Source: an uncultured Lachnospiraceae bacterium
Lineage (GTDB): Bacteria; Bacillota; Clostridia; Lachnospirales; Lachnospiraceae
DNA: 5,628 bases
Reading direction: 5' to 3'
Assembly (NCBI GenBank): GCA_902803245.1
Contig: CADCPJ010000177.1
Coordinates: 1 to 5,628 of the forward strand
Each line of letters starts with the position of its first letter. Positions within the stretch are counted from its first letter, which is position 1. The translations under genes and the position numbers were made by a program. The notes under the pieces are model-generated. The model saw nothing but the letters and a program-made list of their open reading frames with translations. It did not search any database and was not told where the DNA came from. Of the stretch, positions 1 to 5,580 are shown piece after piece.

Positions 1-549
1 GCCATGGGAGAGCGGAGCTACGACATCTACTCGAGACTCTTAAAGGAGCGCATCATCTTCCTCGGCGAGGAAGTAAATGACGTCTCCGCCAACGTCGTCG
101 TGGCCCAGCTTTTGTTCCTCGAATCCGAGGATCCCTCGAAGGACATCAATCTGTACATCAACTCTCCCGGCGGATCCGTGACGGCGGGCATGGCGATCTA
201 CGACACGATGCAGTACATAAAATGCGACGTGGCGACGATCTGCATCGGCATGGCGGCGAGCATGGGCGCCTTCCTTCTGTCCGGAGGGGCGAAGGGGAAG
301 CGCCAGGCCCTCCCGAACGCGGAAATCATGATTCACCAGCCTTCGGGCGGCACGCAGGGCAAGGCCAGCGATATGCTGATCGATGCGGAGCACATCCTGA
401 AGACGCGCCGGAAGCTGAACGAGATTCTCGCGGCGAACACCGGCCAGAGCCTGGAGACGATTGAGCGCGACACAGACAGGGATCACTGGCTCACTGCCCA
501 TGAGGCAGTCACCTATGGTCTGATTGACAGCGTAGTTGAGAACAGATGA
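1..549 (+). CDS. clpP: ATP-dependent Clp protease proteolytic subunit ClpP, 5'-truncated by the window edge
   Basis: This is the serine peptidase of the Clp protease. It forms a double heptameric chamber in the cytoplasm and cuts proteins delivered by AAA+ unfoldases such as ClpX. Counting from the ATG at position 4, the catalytic triad is Ser86 (in GMAASMGAF), His111 (in MIHQP) and Asp160 (in TDRDHW). The glycine-rich [10 protein letters not shown] segment is at 53-62 and the conserved C-terminal [10 protein letters not shown] at 168-177. In the family the catalytic serine is usually near residue 98, so about 12 N-terminal residues appear to lie before this ATG. The block [16 protein letters not shown] normally follows a short N-terminal loop, and the frame is open back to base 1. 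I therefore treat the ATG at 4 as an internal codon and the gene as starting upstream. It ends in TGA 137 bases before clpX and is probably co-transcribed with it. The family assignment is very secure. Confidence 0.96.
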   Translation, partial: AMGERSYDIYSRLLKERIIFLGEEVNDVSANVVVAQLLFLESEDPSKDINLYINSPGGSVTAGMAIYDTMQYIKCDVATICIGMAASMGAFLLSGGAKGKRQALPNAEIMIHQPSGGTQGKASDMLIDAEHILKTRRKLNEILAANTGQSLETIERDTDRDHWLTAHEAVTYGLIDSVVENR

Positions 550-554
550 TATGT

Positions 555-583
555 AAGACTCCTGTGCCATGCATGGGAGTCTT
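555..583 (+). terminator. Hairpin after clpP, possible weak terminator or attenuator
   Basis: AAGACTCC (555-562) pairs perfectly with GGAGTCTT (576-583). Four inner pairs, two of them G-U, close a 5-base loop at 567-571, giving a stem of about 12 pairs. It starts 6 bases after the clpP stop. The following bases are TGTAAGT, so the T-run is short and interrupted. It may reduce read-through into clpX or protect the clpP transcript end. A strong intrinsic terminator would have a better T-tract. Confidence 0.4.
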
Positions 584-624
584 TGTAAGTCAGGATAAGA
601 CACACGGTTTTATACATTTGGGGA

Positions 625-662
625 TGACGGATGCCTACCTCATGCGGCAGGCATTTCCGTCA
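625..662 (+). promoter_or_regulatory. Long imperfect hairpin in the clpX leader
   Basis: TGACGGA (625-631) pairs with TCCGTCA (656-662). TGCCT (632-636) pairs with AGGCA (649-653), with TT 654-655 bulged. After one A-C mismatch, CC (638-639) pairs with GG (646-647) around the loop 640-645. This gives about 14 pairs. It ends 10 bases before the clpX Shine-Dalgarno site and has no T-run after it, so it does not look like a terminator. It could affect clpX mRNA stability or translation, or be a dispersed palindromic repeat. I see no CtsR-type tandem heptamer operator here. Confidence 0.5.
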
Positions 663-672
663 ACAGCTGTAG

Positions 673-677
673 AGGAG
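673..677 (+). promoter_or_regulatory. Shine-Dalgarno site deciding the clpX start
   Basis: AGGAG lies 9 bases before ATG 687. The in-frame ATG at 546, which overlaps the clpP stop, has no comparable site upstream, so 687 is preferred. Confidence 0.8.
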
Positions 678-686
678 ATTTGGAAA

Positions 687-2012
687 ATGGCCAGAGCAGT
701 CGGCGGAAACAAGATTCTGAGATGCAGCTTCTGCAACAAGAGCGCGGACCACGTCCGCAAACTCTTTTCGGGAGACAACGGAATCTATATCTGTGACAAT
801 TGCGTAAGCGTCTGCTGGAATATCCTTGAAGAGGAGAAGCAGACGGGGATGTATGACGAGATGGACCTTGACGGGGACAAGCTGCCGACGCCGTCGGCGA
901 TCAAGGCATTTCTCGATGACTATGTCATCGGGCAGAATGACGCCAAAAAAGTGCTGTCCGTGTCCGTCTACAACCACTACAAGCGGCTCTTCGCGGGGAG
1001 CGGGGACGATGTCGAGCTGCAGAAGTCCAACATTATGATGCTCGGACCCTCCGGCTCGGGCAAGACGCTGCTCGCGCAGACCCTCGCGCGCATGCTCCAC
1101 GTGCCCTTCGCGATCGCGGACGCGACGACGCTCACGGAAGCGGGCTATGTCGGCGAGGACGTGGAGAACATCCTCTTAAAGCTCATCCAGGCTGCGGACT
1201 TCGACATTGAGCGCGCCCAGCGCGGCATCATTTACATCGACGAGATCGACAAGATCGGCCGCAAGTCGGAGAACGCGTCGATCACGCGCGACGTGTCCGG
1301 TGAGGGCGTACAGCAGGCGCTCCTTAAGATCATCGAGGGCACGGTCGCCTCTGTACCTCCCCAGGGAGGCAGAAAGCATCCGCAGCAGGAGATGATCCAG
1401 ATCGACACCACGAACATCCTCTTTATCCTGGGCGGCGCATTTGTCGGCATGGACAAAATCATCGAGCACCGCATGGACACCAAGTCCATCGGCTTCGGAG
1501 CGGAGATCCGCCAGGCGGAGAGCGAGAGAAAGACAGGGGAGATCCTTAAAAACGTGATGCCCGAGGACTTTGTGAAGTTCGGCCTCATTCCCGAACTGAT
1601 CGGCCGCATCCCGGTCGTAGTCGCGCTCGATGAACTCGACGAGGAGGCCCTCATCCGCATCCTGAAGGAGCCCAGAAACTCCCTGGTCCGGCAGTACACC
1701 AAACTCTTAAGCCTCGACGACGTGAAGCTTGTGATCGAAGAGGACGCCTTAAGGAAGATCGCCAGGGAGACCCTGGAGAGAAAGACCGGAGCGAGAGGAC
1801 TCCGCGCGATCATGGAGAAGACGATGATGGACGCGATGTACGAGATTCCGTCTGACGGAACCATCACGGAGTGCATCATCCGGGAGGAGAACATCGGCGG
1901 AGAGATTCCGGCGGAGCTCATCCGGGATCCCTCGTCCACGAAGGCCCTGCCCGAGAGCGGGAAAAAAGCGAAGCCCCGCGCGAAGCGGAGCAGGGAAGTG
2001 ACCGCTTCATAA
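687..2012 (+). CDS. clpX: ATP-dependent Clp protease ATP-binding subunit ClpX
   Basis: This is the hexameric AAA+ unfoldase that recognises tagged or damaged proteins, unfolds them with ATP and threads them into ClpP. Counting from ATG 687 (441 residues), the N-terminal zinc-binding domain has Cys13, Cys16, Cys36 and Cys39. Walker A is GPSGSGKT at 120-127, the pore-1 loop GYVGED at 153-158 and Walker B IIYIDE at 181-186. The RKH pore loop is at 229-231, the ClpP-docking IGF loop at 268-270, the arginine finger Arg307 in GLIPELIGR, and sensor 2 Arg370 in GARGLR. All the motifs of an active ClpX are present. The start at 687 is chosen for its Shine-Dalgarno site and because the zinc domain begins soon after. 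The frame is open back to 546, but that stretch is hairpin-forming leader. The C-terminus carries a Lys/Arg-rich tail (about 422-441) that makes the protein slightly longer than the usual 410-425 residues. It lies directly downstream of its partner clpP. Confidence 0.97.
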   Translation: MARAVGGNKILRCSFCNKSADHVRKLFSGDNGIYICDNCVSVCWNILEEEKQTGMYDEMDLDGDKLPTPSAIKAFLDDYVIGQNDAKKVLSVSVYNHYKRLFAGSGDDVELQKSNIMMLGPSGSGKTLLAQTLARMLHVPFAIADATTLTEAGYVGEDVENILLKLIQAADFDIERAQRGIIYIDEIDKIGRKSENASITRDVSGEGVQQALLKIIEGTVASVPPQGGRKHPQQEMIQIDTTNILFILGGAFVGMDKIIEHRMDTKSIGFGAEIRQAESERKTGEILKNVMPEDFVKFGLIPELIGRIPVVVALDELDEEALIRILKEPRNSLVRQYTKLLSLDDVKLVIEEDALRKIARETLERKTGARGLRAIMEKTMMDAMYEIPSDGTITECIIREENIGGEIPAELIRDPSSTKALPESGKKAKPRAKRSREVTAS

Positions 2013-2017
2013 GCGAT

Positions 2018-2046
2018 GTGAAAATGACTGCCGCTCATCTTATACT
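2018..2046 (+). promoter_or_regulatory. Candidate sigma-A promoter before engB
   Basis: TATACT at 2041-2046 matches the -10 consensus TATAAT at five of six positions. GTGAAA at 2018-2023 matches TTGACA at four of six, with 17 bases between them. Initiation would fall near 2053, about 40 bases before the TTG start of engB. This would let engB be transcribed separately from clpX. It is a consensus match only. Confidence 0.4.
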
Positions 2047-2078
2047 ATCGGGGAAGTCTAAGCATTTGGTTTCAAGTC

Positions 2079-2084
2079 GGGAGG
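2079..2084 (+). promoter_or_regulatory. Shine-Dalgarno site supporting the TTG start of engB
   Basis: GGGAGG lies 7 bases before TTG 2092. No ATG in this frame comes before the conserved N-terminal region, so this site decides the non-ATG start. Confidence 0.8.
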
Positions 2085-2091
2085 ACGGATT

Positions 2092-2718
2092 TTGTCTGAA
2101 GCGGGAAGCTACAAAATCAGGGAGGCGGTGCTCGAGACCGTCTGCGGCGTGACGAGCACTCTGCCGAAGCACGACATCCCCGAGTTTGCATTTGCGGGGA
2201 AGTCCAACGTCGGGAAGAGCTCGCTCATCAACACTCTGCTCCTGAGAAAATCCCTGGCCAGGACCTCGTCCCAGCCGGGAAAGACCCAGACCATCAATTT
2301 CTACCGGATCAACAGCGCTGAGACGAGGGAGGACTTCGCCCCGGACTCCTATCTGGTCGATCTGCCTGGCTACGGCTACGCCAATGCCTCCGTGGAGATC
2401 AAGGCCAGGTGGGGAAGGATGATCGAGAGGTACTTAAGGGACTCGGAGGCGCTCCGCCTCGTCTTCCTGCTCGTCGATATCCGCCACGACCCGTCGGCCA
2501 ACGACCGCATGATGTATGAGTGGATCGTCTCAAGCGGGATGGAACCGGTCATCATCGCAACCAAGAAGGACAAGATTAAGAAGTCTGCGGTCGACAGGCA
2601 GGTAAAAGCCCTGAAAGCGGGACTCGGCCTCCGAAAGGGAGGAATCGTGATTCCGTTCTCCTCTGAGACAAGGGAGGGCAGGGAGGAAGTGTGGGAGCTG
2701 ATCCGCGGCAGAAACTAG
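2092..2718 (+). CDS. engB: Ribosome biogenesis GTP-binding protein EngB/YsxC (TTG start)
   Basis: This is a small TRAFAC-class GTPase of the EngB/YihA/YsxC family, needed for late assembly of the 50S ribosomal subunit in the cytoplasm. The 208-residue product has the G motifs in order: G1 GKSNVGKS at 36-43, G2 around Thr65 in GKTQTINF, G3 DLPGYGYA at 90-97, G4 TKKD at 157-160 and G5 FSSETREG at 189-196. Length and order fit a complete family member. The TTG start is supported by a GGGAGG site 7 bases upstream and by the usual short N-terminus before G1. It lies 79 bases after clpX and may use the candidate promoter at 2018-2046. In Bacillus and many clostridia lon lies between clpX and this gene, but here no lon sequence is present. 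No clear terminator follows it. Confidence 0.95.
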   Translation: MSEAGSYKIREAVLETVCGVTSTLPKHDIPEFAFAGKSNVGKSSLINTLLLRKSLARTSSQPGKTQTINFYRINSAETREDFAPDSYLVDLPGYGYANASVEIKARWGRMIERYLRDSEALRLVFLLVDIRHDPSANDRMMYEWIVSSGMEPVIIATKKDKIKKSAVDRQVKALKAGLGLRKGGIVIPFSSETREGREEVWELIRGRN

Positions 2719-2752
2719 TCAGCCTTAAGCCTGCCGAAGGCAACTGCCTGGT

Positions 2753-2894
2753 TTAACTGCATATAGGATAAACGAAAGGTTCTGCGCATCAGACAATTTC
2801 GTTCATGACGATAGATTAACTGTATATAGGGAAAACGAAATGCTCTGCGTGAGACAGACAATTTCGTTGGCGACTATAACTGCTATAAGGGAGG
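2753..2894 (+). repeat. Tandem ~62-base repeat with paired hairpins in the ecfA1 leader
   Basis: Two full units (2753-2815 and 2816-2876) and a short third unit (2877-2894) each begin with a form of TTAACTGYATATAGG. The spacing of the starts is 63 and about 61 bases. Each full unit contains an outer stem (AACGAAA 2771-2777 with TTTCGTT 2797-2803; AACGAAAT 2834-2841 with ATTTCGTT 2861-2868). Each also contains an inner stem of TCTG with CAGA (2781-2784 with 2790-2793; 2844-2847 with 2855-2858). The loops differ (5 and 7 bases) while the stems are kept. The third unit merges into the ecfA1 Shine-Dalgarno site. Together with the less repetitive stretch 2719-2752, this accounts for the engB-ecfA1 gap. 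I recognise no known riboswitch class. Confidence 0.8.
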
Positions 2895-2901
2895 CAGGCC
2901 G

Positions 2902-3753
2902 ATGGCGTCGATCATCAGAGCCAGCAAGATGGGGTACGACTACGTCAGGTACACGGACGAGTCGGAGACCCCTGAGCGCATAAATGCAATCAGGAGCCTC
3001 GACCTCTCCGTGGAGAAGGGCGAGTTTATCGCTGTGCTCGGCCACAACGGATCGGGCAAGTCCACCCTTGCAAAGCACATCAACGCGCTTCTCGTCCCGA
3101 CATCGGGGACGATGTGGGTCGACGGCGTGGACACAGGACAGGAGGAAGATCTCTGGAAGGTCCGTCAGAAGGCCGGGATGGTCTTCCAGAATCCGGACAA
3201 CCAGATCATCGGATCCATCGTGGATGAGGACGTGGGGTTCGGACCGGAGAACCTGGGAATTCCCACGAAGGATATCTGGGAGCGCGTGGACAGCGCCCTT
3301 AAGAAGGTCGGCATGCTCGGGTTCCGCGACCGCTCGCCGAACCGCCTGTCAGGCGGGCAGAAGCAGAGAGTCGCGATCGCCGGCGTTGTCGCCATGCACC
3401 CGGAGTGCATCGTCCTCGATGAGCCGACCGCGATGCTCGATCCGAACGGCCGCAAGGAGGTCCTCGAGGTCGTGCGTGAGCTCAATAAGACGGAGGGAGT
3501 GACGGTGATCCTCATCACCCACTACATGGAGGAGGTGGTCTTCGCGGACCACATCTACGTGATGGACAAGGGGGAGATCGTCATGGAGGGAACCCCGCGG
3601 GAGGTCTTCTCCAAGGTAGATGAGCTGAAATCCTACCGCCTGACCGTGCCGCAGGTGACGGAGCTGGCCCACGAGCTGAAGAGGTCGGGCGTGAAGATTC
3701 CCGAGGGGATTCTCACGGCGGAGGAGCTGGTCCAAGCCCTCTGCCCTTCATAG
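2902..3753 (+). CDS. ecfA1: Energy-coupling factor transporter ATP-binding protein EcfA1
   Basis: This is one of two ABC ATPases of the group II ECF core module, which powers uptake of vitamins or metal ions by shared S components. It works on the inner face of the membrane as a heterodimer with EcfA2, bound to EcfT. In the 283-residue product, Walker A is GHNGSGKST at 47-55, the Q-loop Gln96 in MVFQNPDNQ, the ABC signature LSGGQ at 149-153 and Walker B CIVLDE at 169-174 with catalytic Glu174. The D-loop begins near 179 and the switch His207 is in LITHYMEE. The FQNPDNQ sequence after the Q-loop is typical of ECF ATPases. AAGGGAGG at 2887-2894 supports the ATG start with 7 bases of spacing. 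It is followed 21 bases later by ecfA2, so the two are clearly co-transcribed. The assignment as A1 rather than A2 rests on gene order and the N-terminal sequence. Confidence 0.94.
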   Translation: MASIIRASKMGYDYVRYTDESETPERINAIRSLDLSVEKGEFIAVLGHNGSGKSTLAKHINALLVPTSGTMWVDGVDTGQEEDLWKVRQKAGMVFQNPDNQIIGSIVDEDVGFGPENLGIPTKDIWERVDSALKKVGMLGFRDRSPNRLSGGQKQRVAIAGVVAMHPECIVLDEPTAMLDPNGRKEVLEVVRELNKTEGVTVILITHYMEEVVFADHIYVMDKGEIVMEGTPREVFSKVDELKSYRLTVPQVTELAHELKRSGVKIPEGILTAEELVQALCPS

Positions 3754-3756
3754 AAA

Positions 3757-3762
3757 AAGGAG
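3757..3762 (+). promoter_or_regulatory. Shine-Dalgarno site for ecfA2 with long spacing
   Basis: AAGGAG lies 12 bases before GTG 3775, which is longer than usual. An in-frame TAG at 3751-3753 blocks any earlier start, and no ATG lies between. GTG 3775 is therefore the only conventional start that keeps the N-terminal beta strand. Confidence 0.65.
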
Positions 3763-3774
3763 TACCCTTACAAA

Positions 3775-4644
3775 GTGCTGATTGAACTGAAAAATGTGTG
3801 CTATACCTATGGGACGGGCACCGTCTACGAGGTCAGCGCACTTAATAACATCAATATGGAGATCGGAGAGGGCGAGTTCATCGGTGTGATCGGCCACACG
3901 GGCAGCGGAAAATCCACGCTGATCCAGCACCTGAACGGGCTCATGAGACCGACATCCGGACAGATCCTTTGCAACGGGAAGGACATCTGGGAAGCCGGCT
4001 TTGACTTAAGATCCTTAAGGACCCACGTCGGGCTCGTGTTCCAGTATCCGGAGAACCAGCTCTTTGAGACCGATGTCTTAAAGGACGTGATGTTCGGCCC
4101 GAAGAACCAGGGGCTTTCACCCGATGAGTGCGAGATGAGGGCGAGGGACGCTCTCAAGCAGTCCGGCATCCCCGAGGAGCTCTACACTTCCTCGCCGTTT
4201 GAGCTGTCCGGGGGCCAGAAGCGCCGCGTGGCCATCGCCGGCGTCCTGGCGATGGATCCGGAGGTCCTCATTCTCGATGAGCCGACCGCCGGGCTTGATC
4301 CGGGAGGCAGGGATGAGCTCCTTGCCCAGATCAAGCACCTCCGCGACAAGCGGGGGATCACGGTGATTCTGGTCTCGCACAGCATGGAGGACGTCGCGCA
4401 GTACGCCACGAGACTGATCGTCGTCCATGAGGGCCGCATCGCCTATGACGCCCCGCCGAAGAAGGTGTTCTCCCACTACCTCGAACTGGAGAAAATGGGC
4501 CTCGCCGCGCCTCAGATCACATATGTGATGCATGCACTGAAGGAGAAGGGGCTGAAAGTGGACGTGACGGCCATGACCGTCGACGAGGCGAAGCGAAGCA
4601 TCCTGATGTCCCTGTCCATGAGGGCTTCGGGGGCAGAGGCGTGA
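3775..4644 (+). CDS. ecfA2: Energy-coupling factor transporter ATP-binding protein EcfA2 (GTG start)
   Basis: This is the second ABC ATPase of the ECF core module and the partner of EcfA1. In the 289-residue product, Walker A is GHTGSGKST at 40-48, Gln90 lies in the Q-loop LVFQYPENQLFE, the signature is LSGGQ at 144-148 and Walker B VLILDE at 164-169 with catalytic Glu169. The D-loop is near 174 and the switch His202 is in LVSHSMED. The FQYPENQLFE stretch is characteristic of EcfA2. All residues for ATP hydrolysis are present at both ATPase genes. The start is GTG at 3775 with a rather distant AAGGAG. The last 31 bases of the gene, encoding the tail MRASGAEA and the stop, are the first part of a 49-base unit repeated twice more downstream. 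The end of this protein lies inside a tandem duplication and may vary between strains. Confidence 0.94.
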   Translation: MLIELKNVCYTYGTGTVYEVSALNNINMEIGEGEFIGVIGHTGSGKSTLIQHLNGLMRPTSGQILCNGKDIWEAGFDLRSLRTHVGLVFQYPENQLFETDVLKDVMFGPKNQGLSPDECEMRARDALKQSGIPEELYTSSPFELSGGQKRRVAIAGVLAMDPEVLILDEPTAGLDPGGRDELLAQIKHLRDKRGITVILVSHSMEDVAQYATRLIVVHEGRIAYDAPPKKVFSHYLELEKMGLAAPQITYVMHALKEKGLKVDVTAMTVDEAKRSILMSLSMRASGAEA

Positions 4645-4745
4645 ACAATCCTGGTGCCTTAAGTCCATGAGGGCTTCGGGGGCGGAGGCGTGAACAATCC
4701 TGGTGCCTTAAGTCCATGAGGGCTTCGGGGACGGAGGCGTGAACA
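4614..4745 (+). repeat. 49-base tandem repeat duplicating the 3' end of ecfA2
   Basis: Three copies lie at 4614-4662, 4663-4711 and 4712-4745 (the last partial, 34 bases). Copies 1 and 2 differ at one base (A4635 against G4684). Copy 3 differs from copy 2 by one base in its shared part (A4731 against G4682). Each copy contains ATG AGG GCT TCG GGG followed by a codon pair and GCG TGA. Because 49 is not divisible by three, the tail MRASG(A/T)EA and its TGA appear in all three forward frames (stops at 4642, 4691 and 4740). The repeat fills most of the 135-base gap before ecfT. The near identity suggests recent slippage or recombination. Confidence 0.93.
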
Positions 4746-4779
4746 CATAAGCGCAGCAAGAAACACTTGAGAGGATCGT

Positions 4780-5580
4780 ATGGGTGAGATCACTCTGGGT
4801 CAGTACTACCCGTCCAATTCCATACTGCATCATCTGGACCCGCGCGTGAAATTTGTCGGGACGATTCTCTACATCGTCTCCCTGTTCCTTGTGCAGAGCT
4901 GGATCGGCTATGCATTCTGCGGGTGCTTTCTGGCACTTCTCATTGTCCTTTCCAAGGTCCCGTTCCGGTTTATCTTAAAGAGCATGAAGCCGATCTTCTT
5001 CATCCTGATCGTGACGATGCTCTTCAATCTGTTCCTGACGCCGGGCGAAGTGCTGTGGCAGTGGTGGATCTTCCGCATCACCGGGGAGGGACTTGTGATG
5101 GCCGCGAAGATGGGCATCCGGCTGACATTTCTCGTCATGGGCTCCTCGATCATGACGCTCACGACGACGCCCAACTCCCTCACGGACGGGATGGAGAGGC
5201 TTTTCTCATTTCTCACGAAGATCCGGGTGCCGGTTCACGAGATCGCGATGATGATGTCGATCGCCCTCCGGTTCATTCCGATCCTGACTGAGGAGACGGA
5301 CAAGATCAAGAAGGCGCAGATGGCCCGCGGCGCCGATTTCGAGACCGGCGGGATCATCCGGCGGATGAAGAGCATGATCCCGATTCTCGTGCCGCTCTTC
5401 GTCTCCGCTTTCCGCCGCGCCAATGACCTGGCGATGGCGATGGAGGCCAGGTGCTATCACGGAGGGACGGGACGCACGCAGATGAAGCCGCTCTGCTACG
5501 CGAGGAGGGATTTTATCGCGTACGTCGTTCTCCTGGCCTATCTGGCCGCGTGCATCATACTTGGGCACTTCGGGCTGTGA
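4780..5580 (+). CDS. ecfT: Energy-coupling factor transporter transmembrane protein EcfT
   Basis: This is the membrane scaffold of the ECF module. It links the EcfA1-EcfA2 ATPases to interchangeable S components and passes on ATP-driven movement. The 266-residue product has hydrophobic segments at roughly 25-46, 47-60, 68-87, 105-125 and 243-263. A long cytoplasmic helical part in between carries the two short coupling motifs that bind the ATPases. The first is ARG at 182-184 (in AQMARGADFE). The second is ARC at 223-225 (in AMEARCYHGG), where the textbook motif is Ala-Arg-Gly. The N-terminal LHHLDPRVKF at 16-25 is conserved in the family. GAGAGG at 4769-4774 lies 5 bases before the ATG. It follows ecfA1 and ecfA2, and no S component gene is in the window. 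Its last codons are the start of a direct repeat that continues past the stop. Length and topology fit a complete EcfT. Confidence 0.94.
   Translation: MGEITLGQYYPSNSILHHLDPRVKFVGTILYIVSLFLVQSWIGYAFCGCFLALLIVLSKVPFRFILKSMKPIFFILIVTMLFNLFLTPGEVLWQWWIFRITGEGLVMAAKMGIRLTFLVMGSSIMTLTTTPNSLTDGMERLFSFLTKIRVPVHEIAMMMSIALRFIPILTEETDKIKKAQMARGADFETGGIIRRMKSMIPILVPLFVSAFRRANDLAMAMEARCYHGGTGRTQMKPLCYARRDFIAYVVLLAYLAACIILGHFGL

Noticed and set aside
40..603. Long open frame opposite clpP on the - strand
   Set aside because: It mirrors the strongly conserved clpP frame, and its product shows no recognisable domain. Long antisense frames are expected in GC-rich genes.
611..616. TATACA as a -10 box for a clpX promoter
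   Set aside because: No acceptable -35 box lies at 16-18 bases. TTGTAA at 583-588 is 22 bases away.
1232..2038. 268-codon open frame opposite clpX on the - strand
   Set aside because: Its product is a serine- and arginine-rich low-complexity sequence complementary to ClpX codons. ClpX motifs on the + strand explain the region fully.
2000..2040. Possible duplication of the clpX 3' end (TGACCGCTTCAT against TGACTGCCGCTCAT)
   Set aside because: The similarity is short and needs gaps, unlike the clear repeats at the ends of ecfA2 and ecfT.
2722..2752. Possible intrinsic terminator after engB
   Set aside because: GCCTT 2722-2726 can pair with AAGGC 2737-2741 and AGGC with GCCT nearby, but the stems are 4-5 pairs and the only T-run is GGTTTAA.
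2753..2868. CRISPR array in the ecfA1 leader
   Set aside because: Only two full units exist, the conserved part is itself a hairpin, there are no distinct unique spacers, and no cas genes are near.
2884..2889. Extended -10 look-alike TGCTATAAG just before ecfA1
   Set aside because: Transcription from it would begin about 6 bases before the ATG and leave out the Shine-Dalgarno site. The match is better explained as the third repeat unit.
4117..4759. Two open frames on the - strand through the ecfA2 end and the 49-base repeat
   Set aside because: They are shadows of ecfA2 and of the repeat, with repeated peptide blocks in shifted frames and no convincing start context.
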